NCBI GenBank assembly: GCA_033977085.1
Contig: CP138906.1
Span: forward strand, 4,092,001-4,156,000
Length of the DNA stretch: 64,000 nucleotides
Origin: Apirhabdus apintestini
GTDB taxonomy: Bacteria > Pseudomonadota > Gammaproteobacteria > Enterobacterales > Enterobacteriaceae
Reading direction: 5' to 3'
Positions 23,103-32,658 of the stretch are shown piece by piece. Numbering within the stretch: position 1 is the first letter of the stretch; the number at the start of each line of letters is the position of its first letter. A program made the position numbers and the translations under genes. The notes below the pieces were generated by a model. The model was given only the letters and a program-made list of their open reading frames with translations. It was not told the DNA's origin and made no database searches.

Positions 23103-24247
23103 AACGCCTCCAGATAAAGCGCCCGGATTTCATTGCGGTTAGCGCTGCGCGGATTGCACGGGGCGCAGGGATCGGCCAGGGCGTTATCCAGCCAGCCTTC
23201 GATGTCATTTTGGGTAATTCCAAGCTGAGAAAAGCCTGCAGGGATACCGACCCGCGTCGAAAGCTGACGAATCGCGGTGATGGCGGCTTCGCTCGCCTGT
23301 TCCACGCTCATCGCATGTGTATCTACACCCATTGCCTGCGCGATTTGTGCAAAGCGCGCGATGGCCTGAGGACGATTAAAGTTCTCAACGACCGGTAGCA
23401 AAATCGCGTTACAAACACCGTGCGGCAAATTATGCGTTGCCCCCGGCTGGTGAGCCAGGGCGTGTACCAGCCCCAAACCGGCGCTGTTAAACGCCATGCC
23501 GGCAAGATACTGTCCATAGGCCATCATTTCGCGTGCCTGTATGTCCTGGCCGTTATCAACCGCTTTACCCAGCCAGGCGCTAATAATTCGAATGGCCTCC
23601 AGCGCGCTGGCATCCGTTAGTGGATGCGCGCCGGTCGAGACAAAAGCTTCAATGGCGTGAGTTAGCGCATCCATGCCCGTGGCGGCGGTGACATCTGCAG
23701 GAATATTCAGCATTACGCTGGCATCGTCGACGGCGATATCCGGGATGATATTAGTATCGATAATCACGGCTTTAATATGACGAACAGGATCGATAATAAC
23801 GGCGTTACTGGTCATTTCCGCTGCGGTACCCGCCGTAGTATTGATTGCAACAAGCGGCACGCCGGGATGCGTTACGTGACCAACGCCCGCATAGGTCACT
23901 GAAGGCGGTGGGTTGGCGGTAAGTATTTTTATCGCTTTGGCAGTATCGATAGGGCTGCCCCCGCCAAAAGCGATTAAATAATCGCAGTTTGCGCTCTGAT
24001 AGGCTTCCAGCCCGCTTTGCACCAGCGTTTCAGTAGGATTGGGAAATACGCCGTCAAATAAATGATAGGGTAATTGATGTGCTTCCAGCGCTGTAAACAG
24101 GCTATCGAGCAGGCCGAGTTTTACTAACTGGGCGTCGGTTACGATAAGCGCTTTTCCCCAGCGCTTTTGAGCGATGAGTTTTACCATATCGCCGATGGCG
24201 CCTGCGCCGTGCAGGCTAATTTTAGGCAATGCCAGCATAAAGCTCAT
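23099..24247 (-). CDS. Iron-dependent lactaldehyde reductase (FucO/RhaO-like)
   Basis: A group III, Fe-dependent alcohol dehydrogenase of 382 residues with intact frame. The NAD site motif GGGSPIDTAKAI is near residue 96. Metal ligands are the Asp in GMDALTHAIEAFVS-type sequence region and the His set in GLVHALAHQPGATHNLPHG. It is expected to reduce L-lactaldehyde, the product of RhaD, to 1,2-propanediol under anaerobic growth. Placement inside the rha operon, between rhaD and rhaM, supports this; in E. coli the enzyme (FucO) is encoded in the fucose cluster. Confidence 0.9.
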   Translation of the reverse strand: MSFMLALPKISLHGAGAIGDMVKLIAQKRWGKALIVTDAQLVKLGLLDSLFTALEAHQLPYHLFDGVFPNPTETLVQSGLEAYQSANCDYLIAFGGGSPIDTAKAIKILTANPPPSVTYAGVGHVTHPGVPLVAINTTAGTAAEMTSNAVIIDPVRHIKAVIIDTNIIPDIAVDDASVMLNIPADVTAATGMDALTHAIEAFVSTGAHPLTDASALEAIRIISAWLGKAVDNGQDIQAREMMAYGQYLAGMAFNSAGLGLVHALAHQPGATHNLPHGVCNAILLPVVENFNRPQAIARFAQIAQAMGVDTHAMSVEQASEAAITAIRQLSTRVGIPAGFSQLGITQNDIEGWLDNALADPCAPCNPRSANRNEIRALYLEAL

Positions 24248-24308
24248 ATATGTCTCCTTGTATACCGCATACGGTTACTTTGGCGGCGCAGGCGCTGCCG
24301 CCGGGTTA

Positions 24309-25132
24309 TCAGCAATCCAGCGCGCTTTGTAGCGGCGTAACGCCAAAACGCTGCGCCAGCGCGATAAGTTGCTCGCGGCTGATGGTTTGTTTCATCCCAC
24401 CCATCGAAATGACTTTTACTAATACTTCGGCGGATTTCTCTGCGGTGTCAATCAGCCCAAAGGCTTCATCCAGCGTTGGGCCGCTGCCAAATACGCCGTG
24501 GAATGGCCAGAGCACCAGCGCGCGTTTCTCCATTTCCAGAGCCGTTGCGGCGCCGATTTCGTCTGTTCCGGGCACCATCCACGGTAAAATACCAACGCCT
24601 TCAGGAAACACCACCAGACACTCGGTACTGCCTTCCCATAATTTACGGGTGAAGATATCGCTATTGTTTTCCAGCACATAGGTCAGGGCGATAAGATTAG
24701 TGGCGTGGCAGTGCATGATGACCCTATCTTTACCGCCGCTGGCCTTCATACGCGCGCAGTGAGATAAAAAGTGCGCCGGAAGCTCAGATGTCGGTACCGC
24801 GTCATTCTCCAACCCCCACAGGATATGATATCCCGCGCCGTCATTATCGATTTGAACAATGCCGAGATTAGCCGCCGGAGAGAGTTGTACATTACGGAAA
24901 AATTTCCCGGAACCGGTGACAATAAAGGGTATACCGGCCCGGTCAGGCATTGGCTGGCTAAGGGAGATATAGCGCGGATGAGCGTGGAAACTCGCGCGCC
25001 AGGGGCGATGTCGTCCGCGTCCAGGCGCAGCGTCAGGTTTCCGCCATTTCGCTCATCCCAGCCTTTTAACCAGGCATCAGAAGTGGCTTTAATCATGCCC
25101 TGGACAAACCAGGCGTCGATAATGTTCTGCAT
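24309..25132 (-). CDS. rhaD: Rhamnulose-1-phosphate aldolase (frameshift near 24991)
   Basis: RhaD splits L-rhamnulose-1-phosphate to dihydroxyacetone phosphate and L-lactaldehyde. It is a class II, zinc-dependent aldolase; metal histidines lie in VIMHCHATN and in the later LWPFHGVFG. One base is missing near 24991 in a GAGCTT context; restored, the length is 274 residues, as in E. coli. It ends QRFGVTPLQSALDC. It follows rhaA after a 218-bp spacer and precedes the lactaldehyde reductase. Confidence 0.93.
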
Positions 25133-25313
25133 AGTCTTATGGTTCCGTTAGGTGGAGGCGAAGGCCTCATCTTTACTTCCCGCTACAGGGGAGAGCGCTA
25201 TGTCAGCTTCCTGGCGAGAGGTCGGGATATATTGGGTTTTTAAACGCGTGCTACGACGTATTGCCTGTCTCTAAGCGCCGCTGTCATCACTTAACAACGA
25301 CGCTGACGAACCT

Positions 25314-25334
25314 TGCCCGGCGGCTAGCCGGGCA
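25314..25334. repeat. REP-like palindrome between rhaA and rhaD
   Basis: TGCCCGGC-GGCTA-GCCGGGCA is an 8-bp perfect palindrome 17 bp past the rhaA stop. Its core resembles enterobacterial REP units. In E. coli such units sit at this kind of position within operons and can protect upstream mRNA. The rest of 25133-25350 holds nothing I can support. Confidence 0.6.
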
Positions 25335-25350
25335 GATCGCCTGACAATCA

Positions 25351-26609
25351 CTATTTACGCAGGCTCAGCACATCTTTTTCATACGCCTTAATATCTGTCA
25401 GCCAGCGGCTATCTGCCGGCGTATCGTGACGCTGGCAATACATCTCCCACACTGCCTGCCAGGGCAGCGTTTTTTGTTCTTCCAATAGTGCCAGGCGCTC
25501 GGTGTAGTTGCCCGCCAGTTCTAACTGACGCAGATGTTCCGTTGGCTCCAGTAGCGCGCGCAGCAGCGCTTTTTCACGTTACGCGTCCCGATAACCCAGG
25601 CGGCGATACGGTTAATCGACGCATCAAAGAAATCGAGGCCGATATGTACGCGATCGAATAAGTTGTGGCGGATGATTTCGCTGGCGATAGCCTGCGTCTC
25701 ATCGTCCAGCAGTACCACGTGATCGCTATCCCAGCGCACCGGGCGGCTGACGTGCAGCAGCAAATGTGGGATGTACAGCATGGCGCTGGAGATCTTGTCA
25801 GAGATAACTTCCGTTGGGTGGAAGTGGCCGGCGTCCAGACAGAGGGCGGTTTGACGGCTGGTGGCATAGCCCATGTAGAATTCGTTAGAGCCGACGTTAT
25901 AGCTTTCGGTACCAATCCCGAAGAGTTTGCTTTCTACCGCATCAATGTGATGCGCCGGGTTCAGTTTCTCACTGATAACCTCGTCCAGCGCTTCCATCAG
26001 GCGCTGACGCGGCGCAAAGCGATCGACGGTGATGTCCTTCATGCCGTCCGGCACCCAAATGTTCATTACAGAAGGTGTGCCAAGCTGTTCACCAAACCAG
26101 GCGGAAACGCGGCGGCTGGCTTTGCAGTGGTCTATCCAGAACTGGCGGATTTTGTCATCGGCGTGGGACAGGGTAAAACCATCGGCGCTGAGCGGATGCG
26201 AGAAGCAGGAAGGGTTAAAGTCCAGTCCCAGCTTGTGCTGTCTTGCCCACTCAACCCAATTTTTAAAATGCTCAGGTTTGATTTGGTCACGCTCGACGTG
26301 GCCATCGGCTTCCAGATAAATAGCGTGTAAGTTTAAACGCTTAGGACCAGGAATCAGGCGCAGCGCCTGTTCCAGGTCGGCGCGTAGTTCTTTTGCCGTG
26401 CGCGCTTTACCCGGATAGTTGCCCGTCGCCTGAATGCCGCCGGTAAGCTGGCCTTCCGGGTTCTCAAAGCCGGCAACGTCGTCGCCCTGCCAGCAGTGCA
26501 TAGAAACCGGCAGGCGGTCGAGCCGCTTTAACGCCGCTTCGGCATCCACGCCGACGGCGGCGAAACGCTCTTTAGCGAGGCTCCAGGCTTGTTCGAGTTG
26601 AGTAGTCAT
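25351..26609 (-). CDS. rhaA: L-rhamnose isomerase (frameshift near 25580)
   Basis: RhaA converts L-rhamnose to L-rhamnulose with Mn2+. The chain starts MTTQLEQAWSLAKERFAAVG at 26609, overlapping rhaB by 4 bp. Metal-site segments include LHAIYLEADGH, LCLDAGHFHPTE and the RPVRWDSDHVVLLDD region. The frame breaks in an A run near 25580 (A5; A6 restores KKALLRALLEP) and then ends VLSLRK at 25351. Restored length is 419 residues, as in E. coli. Without correction the product would lose about 75 residues. Confidence 0.94.
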
Positions 26610-28074
26610 GCGCAAAGCTCCTTGGTTTGACGTGAGCGCAAAAACTGCGACGCGTAGCGTGCAATTTCACTGCTTGAGTCAGGGGTATAAGAAATTAAGG
26701 TGTGGTTGGCCGCGACGACGCGGCGAAAAGCGTCGACGTCAGCGATTTCATCCAGTGCCATAAGCTGGCAGCCTATATTGCCAAGCGTTGATGCCTCAAT
26801 CGGCCCGGCCAGAACCGGGATGCCGCAGGCGTCGGCGCAAAGCTGATTCAGCAATTGGTTTTGGCAACCGCCGCCCACAATGTGCAGGCGCTCGAAGGGG
26901 CGCCCGCGCAGGGCGGCAAGTTCATGCAACACTTCGGCGTACAGCAATGCCAGACTGTCGAAAATGCAGCGCGCCAGCTCCGCGTCGTTTTGCGGTTCGG
27001 GTTGACCCTGCTCGCGGCAGGCCGCCTGAATTTCCTGGCTCATATTGGCCGGGTTGATAAAACGATCGTCATTAGGATTGATCGTAAAGCGGCAGGTTGG
27101 GATCCGCTGCGTGCGGGCTATCAGATCGGGAAGATCGCTAACGTTCTGCTCTTTCAGGACTCGCTGGAGCAGCCATAATCCCATGATATTTTTAAGTACC
27201 CGGTAGCGCCCTTCTGCACCACCTTCATTGGTGATATTTGCCGCCAGCGCCGCATCGCTGGTGTAAGGCGTGGTGCTTTCAAACCCCATCAGCGACCACG
27301 TGCCTGAAGATAGCCAGGCAGCATTGGTGCTTTCCAGCGGCGCGGCGATAACGGCGCTCGCCGTATCGTGCGTGGCGACAGAAACCACGGGGATGCGATT
27401 GTTTAATGGGCAAATCCAGTGGCCGATAATATTTCCCGGATGCGTCGGCGTTCCCAGTAACCGTGCGGGGATACCCGCCCACTCCAGTAACGCGGGGTCC
27501 CAGTTATCGGTATTAATATTAACAAGCTGGGTAGTGGTGGCGTTGGTGTATTCCCAGTTAAGCTCACCGGTGAGGCGAAAGCAGAAATAATCGGGCATCA
27601 TCAGCGCACGTTCTGCCTGCGCCAGCGCCTGTGGAGCTTGTTCTGATAGCGCCTTGAACTGATATAACGTATTAAAAGGCAGGAACTGGATGCCAGAACG
27701 GCGGTAGATATTTTCGCGGCCCAGCGCAGCAATAGCGCGTGGCATAATTCCATCAGTACGCGCATCGCGATAGGAGACTGGTAGCCCCACGCGTTCGCCT
27801 GCTTTATTAATCAGTACATAGTCCACGCCCCGGTATCAATCCCGATGCTGTCAGGTTTTATCTGTAGATCGCAGACTTTTTGCAGCCCCTGACGTATTTC
27901 CGCCTCCAGCGCGTCCACGTCCCAGCAATCATGGTCTTGTTGACGAATAAGATTGTTGGTGAAGCGATGGATTTCCTGAAGCGTCAGGCGATGAGCGTTA
28001 CGGTGATACGTGGCCAGCATGACGCGGCCGCTCGATGCGCCCAGGTCCACGGCCACACAGTGGCGAACAGTCAT
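26606..28074 (-). CDS. rhaB: Rhamnulokinase (frameshift near 27830)
   Basis: RhaB phosphorylates L-rhamnulose at O1. It is an FGGY-type kinase: phosphate-1 motif VAVDLGASSGRVM at the N-terminus, substrate loop around GIDTWGVDYV, and ATP-site LHIVGGGCQNQLLNQL. One T is missing near 27830 (GATACCGGGG; TGG restores the Trp). Restored length is 489 residues, as in E. coli. It is the first gene of the operon and divergent from rhaS. Confidence 0.94.
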
Positions 28075-28132
28075 AACTGAGGTCCTTCTGATAATCGTTG
28101 TTCGCCAGTCTAATCAGGCACGGCGTTACCCA

Positions 28133-28201
28133 CCTTCTTACCAGTGACAGCGCCGGTAGCGCGCTGGCAAGAAAGCAAAACTAAGCGTGAGGAAAATCAC
28201 A
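28133..28201 (-). promoter_or_regulatory. rhaBAD control region: RhaS dyad and CRP-like site
   Basis: CTTCTTACCAG at 28134-28144 and CTGGCAAGAAAG at 28164-28175 form an inverted repeat with about 20 bases between, like the paired RhaS half-sites of E. coli. CGTGA-N6-TCACA at 28186-28201 fits a CRP site with one mismatch and lies about 110 bp upstream of rhaB. Order (CRP, then RhaS, then rhaB) is that of E. coli rhaBAD. The rest of the 28075-28409 spacer should hold the rhaSR promoter, which I did not resolve. Confidence 0.65.
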
Positions 28202-28409
28202 TTTTGGGGAGAGCCATGAAATGACCCGCGCGGGTTCCACTGCGCATTTGGTTTTACGACGATGTGATACTCGCCGCAAATTCGCGTGATGGTGCTGCTT
28301 TTCTTGAATATTGAACGCGATTTCCACCGCATTAACGTCGGAAATTTAAGGTGAGAATGACTCGCGTTGCATACTATCGGACAAATAATGAGCGGGAATG
28401 GGGGTGCAT

Positions 28410-29245
28410 ATGACGGTACTACATGGGGTGGATTTTTTCAGTCCGGCAAAGTGTCTGTTACGATCGAACCGCGCGTGCCGCAGTCGGCTTTTCCTGAGCA
28501 TCATCATGATTTTTATGAAATTATTATCGTTGAGCAGGGCACCGGTACCCATGTTTTTAATGGACAGCCCTATACTCTTAGCGGAGGTTCCGTGTGTTTC
28601 GTGCGCGATCACGATCGCCACCTATTCGAGCACACCGAAAATCTGTGTCTGACAAATGTATTGTACCGCGCGCCGGACGCGTTCAAATTTTTGTCCGGGC
28701 TGGACACGCTTTTACCGCAGGAGAGAGAGGGCGCTATCCCTCCCACTGGCGGATAAACCAAAGCCGTCTTCAGCAGGCCCGGCGCATTATTGAACGCCTG
28801 GAAGAGCAGGATGATACCGATGTGCCACAGGCGGTAGCGGGCCGGGAAATTCTCTTTATGCAATTACTGGTGCTGCTCAGCCAGGGAAGCCCGGTAGATG
28901 ACGTGAGCGAACACGACGGGCGGCTGAATCGCTTACTGGAGCTGGCTGGAAGAGCATGTTGCAGAAGAAGTATGTTGGGAGGCTATAGCGGCACGCTTTT
29001 CTCTGTCTTTACGCACGCTGCACCGGCAGCTAAAACAGCGAACCGGCCTGACGCCGCAGCGCTATCTGAATCGGCTGCGTTTAGTGAAGGCGCATCACTT
29101 ATTGCGATACGGAGAGACAAGCGTTACCGACGTCGCGTTTCAGTGTGGTTTTGGTGACAGCAATCATTTCTCAACGCTGTTTCGGCGTGAGTTTGGCTGA
29201 TCGCCCCGTGATGTCCGTCACGGACGCGATCAACAGTTTCTTTAA
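28410..29245 (+). CDS. rhaS: RhaS, AraC-family activator of rhaBAD (indels and a TGA near the end)
   Basis: RhaS binds L-rhamnose through its N-terminal cupin half (EHHHDFYEIIIVEQGTGTHVFNG) and DNA through two C-terminal HTHs (SLSLRTLHRQLK; VTDVAFQCGFGDSNHF). Starts MTVLHGVDFF at 28410. Frame breaks lie in the T run near 28435, a G run near 28731, and next to GAGCTG near 28940. Corrected length is 278, as in E. coli, but an in-frame TGA at 29198-29200 replaces the Trp of the family motif WSPRD, 15 residues before the expected end. That substitution is not a homopolymer event and may be real. Confidence 0.85.
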
Positions 29246-29316
29246 TACCAGCCGCATTATCGTATTCTGGCCCGGAATCAGGATAATGGACGATCCCTGA
29301 ACGTTGAGGATATCTA

Positions 29317-29955
29317 TTGAGCGGGCTGGTTCTTCGTAAATCTGAGTTTTTCATATCTCCACAGCAGTCGGTTGCTGTCGCTGGCCGTTATCCACAACCC
29401 GCGTTTGCGGAGCATTCCCACGATTTTTGCGAGCTCGATTCTGGTCTGGCGTGGGAATGGCCTGCATAAACTTAACGGTCGGGCATATCGTATTACTCGG
29501 GGAGACCTGTTTTACATCCGCGCAGAAGATGTTCATAGCTACGCGTCCGTTAATGATTTGGTGCTGCAAAATATTATCTGGTGCCCAAAGCGTTTTCAGC
29601 TAGCGTTTGACTGGCCTGCCGTAATTCCTGCCGAAGCGCCCGGGGCCGCAATGTCGCGCGCCTGGCGCCTGAGCAGCCAGGGGATGACGCAGGCGCGTAG
29701 TATCATTAATCAGCTTGAGCATGAAAATCATTGCCCCGATGCGTTCTCACATACGTTATCCGAAACGTTATTTTTACAGTTGCTTATAGCATTACGGCGC
29801 TATCGTTACCGTCCTGACCGGGCGCGGGATAAGGAAGAGAGCGTATTAGATCTCTTGATTGCGCATCTCTCCGCCAGTCTTGATTGCGCGTTTGATTTGG
29901 ATGCTTTCTGCGCTGAAAATCGCTGTAGCGAACGGGTACTGCGCCAGCAGTTTCG
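29317..29955 (+). pseudogene. rhaR: RhaR, AraC-family regulator, truncated by the prophage left end
   Basis: RhaR activates rhaSR in response to L-rhamnose. A TTG start at 29317 with GAGG upstream gives MSGLVLRKSEFFISPQQSVAVAG. The cupin half (FAEHSHDFCEL, RITRGDLFYI, SYASVNDLVLQNII) is intact except for an extra C at GAGCTG near 29436. The first HTH begins (CSERVLRQQFR) and then the gene ends at 29955, where phage DNA starts. The second HTH, about 70 residues, is lost. Loss of DNA binding, and hence of RhaR function, is expected. Confidence 0.88.
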
Positions 29956-30033
<78 letters not shown>

Positions 30034-30051
30034 ATGGAATATGCAATAACG

Positions 30052-30087
<36 letters not shown>

Positions 30088-30116
30088 CAGAACTCGCGCC
30101 AGCCTGATTGCAGATG

Positions 30117-30506
30117 TTACTCCTTTTTCCCCGTATCGGCATCGGGTTCACCATCAAACAGTTTGCCCTGCATCCGATCCAGTTCTTCTTTTCTGACCCG
30201 CTTCACCACGCTGTAGACCCACTGTAGCGAAACACCAAATTTGCGGGCCAGTTCGTGATGGTTGCGTCCGTCAAACTCCAGGAAGATTTCCCGGTCGCGC
30301 TGGCTGACCTTCCAGACCATGCCCATCGGAAAATAGACGTTTTGCCCACCCCAGACCTGCATCATGCGGTTCGCAACAGCCTGACCAATCTGGTCGGCAA
30401 TTGCGGGTTCGATATCAATAATCTCGCGGACGGTCTCAGAAGTGTGCTGTGCCAGTTCAACCAACAGTTCCGGCCCTTTACTACGAAACTGATTCAGGTC
30501 GCTCAT
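30117..30506 (-). CDS. Mor-type middle/late transcription activator
   Basis: This 129-residue protein has the Mor/C layout: an N-terminal dimerisation half (ETVREIIDIEPAIADQIGQAVANRMMQVWGGQNVYFP) and a C-terminal HTH (HHELARKFGVSLQWVYSVVKRV). Mor activates the phage middle promoter in Mu. Start at 30506 (MSDLNQF) overlaps the gemA stop (ATGA); an upstream start at 30536 would lie inside gemA. It is the last gene of the leftward early operon and the first gene inside the prophage. Confidence 0.9.
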   Translation of the reverse strand: MSDLNQFRSKGPELLVELAQHTSETVREIIDIEPAIADQIGQAVANRMMQVWGGQNVYFPMGMVWKVSQRDREIFLEFDGRNHHELARKFGVSLQWVYSVVKRVRKEELDRMQGKLFDGEPDADTGKKE

Positions 30507-30930
30507 TGTTTCACTCCCGCAGCTCTGCGCTGCCACCTCTTCAGTTTCTCAATAACGCTACTTGCCTGCTCATTGCTGAGCCAGCGTAACGCGCTGATGC
30601 CCGTTTCCCGTTTAACCCACAACGCCAGCGCCTGCTCTGAACAGTCACGGACGACGCCTGCCGCAGCCATTTCAAGCCATAGCGCACGGATTTTCTTTGA
30701 CTGCGGATGGCTATCCAGCGGTAAGCCGGACCTGGCTTTCCCGGCAGGCTTAATGCGAAAGCCTTTCTTTTCATGGATTCCAGCACGCGGTTTAGCTGCG
30801 GGGTATCCATCCCTTTGGTTGAGGCTTTGCCAGTCAGACCCTGTAGCATCTGGCGGTAGGTGTCCTCATCCATCTGGAGATCGCTGCGGGCAATATGAAT
30901 GAGTTGAATAAGACGCTGTTTAGTCATCAT
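30503..30930 (-). CDS. GemA-like regulatory protein (frameshift near 30765)
   Basis: The N-terminal half (QRLIQLIHIARSDLQMDEDTYRQMLQGLTG) is typical of the GemA/DUF1018 family of Mu-like phages, thought to modulate host gene expression. An A run near 30765 has lost one base; restoring it gives KRKGFRIKPAGKARSG and a chain that ends EKLKRWQRRAAGVKQ just at the mor start, about 142 residues. Two adjacent ATGs at 30930 and 30927 follow GGAG. Confidence 0.85.
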
Positions 30931-31137
30931 CGCAACTCCTTTTACCTGCGTCACCGATATAGTCGACATATAAAGGAAGCGTGACAGGCCAGCACAGGAA
31001 CATAACGGCCCAACTGATCCAGTGTCCGGCACCGCTGTAACGTGAGTAAAACCCTGAACGGCGGTGCAGTTCAGCACTGTACACCACCCCACGAGACCAT
31101 ACCAGAACAGGGCACAAACAATAGATTCAGCCATCAT
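30920..31137 (-). CDS. Small two-segment membrane protein (frameshift near 31055)
   Basis: I do not recognise a family. Joined frames give about 72 residues with hydrophobic stretches ESIVCALFWYGLVGWCTVL and WAVMFLCWPVTLPLYVDY. It overlaps the preceding DUF2786-like gene by 4 bp and the following gemA by about 10 bp, which supports a real gene in the early operon. One indel near 31055 splits it. Confidence 0.55.
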
Positions 31138-31823
31138 AAGCCACTCCCCAGCTTCCGCTGTTCCTGCCCGCCGACGGGCTGATGCAGGCGGACGTTTTCC
31201 CCTTCTCTGTAACCGATGTGGCGGGACATATCTGCATCACGTGATTTCCCGGCCCCACGGCCCGTAGTTGTGCCTGAGTCAGGGTATTTTTGTTCAAGCC
31301 AGAGGCTTGCCAGCTCCCGTTCTTCGCGGGACATAGCAAACAAATGAACCTCGCTGCGCACGGCCAGAACCCAGCCTTCGGCAAACTTGTCACCACGGCT
31401 GGTCTTGGTCGTGTTTTTGATCCTTTTATTCTGCTGTCGAATGTAGTTTTTACGGGCCACGATTAATTGTCTGGCCAGTACTTCCCATGTATATGAGGCC
31501 AGTTCAACCCGGTCTTTATTACCGTAAAAACCAACGCTGGGTTTAAAGCCGGAGTGAATAATAGACTTAACGCCAAATGCCACCTGGATAATATCCAGCA
31601 GACCCAGCATGTAACGCGGCGGATTAACGCTACCTGCAGCCCAGTAGTTACTGACACTTTCATCAATATCACTGAGTGCGAGGTCAGCCTGGGTGATGTT
31701 ATAGGCCTGCATCAGTTTCTGGGCGCGTTGCAGGGCCAGTGCAGCTTCATGAGGGTTGTCGGATTTAGCCAGCGCCAGCAACTTTTTTAACTTCTCCAGC
31801 AGCTTTTCATTATTCTGCGTCAT
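31134..31823 (-). CDS. DUF2786-type phage protein
   Basis: The 229-residue product opens LLEKLKKLLALAKSDNPHEAALALQRAQKLMQAYNI, the DUF2786 signature, followed by a second conserved region (FYGNKDRVELASYTWEVLARQL). Such proteins are frequent in early regions of Mu-like phages; no biochemical role is known to me. Intact frame. The start overlaps the end of the MazG-like gene upstream by 14 bp. Confidence 0.8.
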   Translation of the reverse strand: MTQNNEKLLEKLKKLLALAKSDNPHEAALALQRAQKLMQAYNITQADLALSDIDESVSNYWAAGSVNPPRYMLGLLDIIQVAFGVKSIIHSGFKPSVGFYGNKDRVELASYTWEVLARQLIVARKNYIRQQNKRIKNTTKTSRGDKFAEGWVLAVRSEVHLFAMSREERELASLWLEQKYPDSGTTTGRGAGKSRDADMSRHIGYREGENVRLHQPVGGQEQRKLGSGL

Positions 31824-32106
31824 AAGTCACCCCCAGGCGTTCAGCAAGGCGTTCCAGCTTTTTCTGCTTATGAAAGTCAATCATCAGGCCCATCCCGTTG
31901 AGGCGGAACTGTTCAATCATGATTTCGACGTCGGCCAGTTCGCCAGCCAGGTCAACTTCACTGCCCAGTCCGTTCATGTTGCGGGCAGCAGCAGCGGCCA
32001 GTTCGGCGGCTTCTTCCATCAGCTTCAGCGCCTGTGCTTCAGGGCCAAAGGCTTTCAGAGCCAGATAGTAGATCGTCGAACGGTTATCTAAATTCATGTT
32101 TTTCAT
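31810..32106 (-). CDS. MazG-like NTP pyrophosphohydrolase (small)
   Basis: This 98-residue all-alpha protein has EEAAEL (residues 31-36) and, about 20 residues on, GELADVEIM: the EExxE...ExxD metal-site pattern of MazG/dUTPase-like enzymes. Members hydrolyse (d)NTPs or ppGpp-related nucleotides. In a phage early operon it could adjust nucleotide pools or alarmone signalling. Only the motif supports the call; substrate unknown. Confidence 0.68.
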   Translation of the reverse strand: MKNMNLDNRSTIYYLALKAFGPEAQALKLMEEAAELAAAAARNMNGLGSEVDLAGELADVEIMIEQFRLNGMGLMIDFHKQKKLERLAERLGVTYDAE

Positions 32107-32107
32107 C

Positions 32108-32395
32108 TTATCCTACCCAAATCAATGACGTGATACGCCGGTAACTTTCACATGGCCGTCCTCTGTAATTTCCAGGCTCGTACAGCGGCGGCATTTTTCT
32201 CAGGTGGTCACTGGTGGCGTGAAGAACGTAAATGGCCTGATCCAGGCCATTTGTTGCTACGATGGCGTGCGAAGCCATGCTGATTAATTTGATTAATACC
32301 TGCCGGATATGGTTGGGATTTTCACAACCACATTCACTGATATATTCCGCGACAATTTCACGGGTCCGTTTTTCGGCTTCTTTTGCAGTAATCAT
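32108..32395 (-). CDS. Hypothetical early phage protein, 95 residues
   Basis: No family recognised. The N-terminal half (EAEKRTREIVAEYISECGCENPNHIRQVLIKLISMASHA) is helical and charged. It sits tightly between a zinc-ribbon gene (4-bp overlap) and the MazG-like gene (1-bp gap), so it is very likely translated as part of the early operon. Confidence 0.7.
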   Translation of the reverse strand: MITAKEAEKRTREIVAEYISECGCENPNHIRQVLIKLISMASHAIVATNGLDQAIYVLHATSDHLRKMPPLYEPGNYRGRPCESYRRITSLIWVG

Positions 32396-32580
32396 TTATT
32401 TGCCTCACAAGGGATGAACTCCATGGCCGGGACTTCGGTGTAGTAATGCTGGCTGCAGTGCGGGCATACCAGCGTGATGAGGACGGCTGGCACACGGTAC
32501 TTACCGGAGGTAATGACGCTGGCGTCGCTGAATTTCAGGGTGGTGATACCTTTCTGGCAGTTGGTACATTTGATGGACAT
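32392..32580 (-). CDS. Small zinc-ribbon protein
   Basis: 62 residues with CTNCQK near the start and CPHCSQHYY about 35 residues later: two CxxC knuckles of a zinc ribbon. This resembles small Com-like or ribbon proteins of Mu-like phages, but the position in the early operon does not match com. Role unknown. Overlaps the next gene by 4 bp. Confidence 0.75.
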   Translation of the reverse strand: MSIKCTNCQKGITTLKFSDASVITSGKYRVPAVLITLVCPHCSQHYYTEVPAMEFIPCEANK

Positions 32581-32658
32581 GATTTATTCCTCAATGCTGT
32601 TTTCGGCGTGCAGAAGCCCACGGCACTGACGCCGAAATAAAAAGAAATTGAATTAAAA

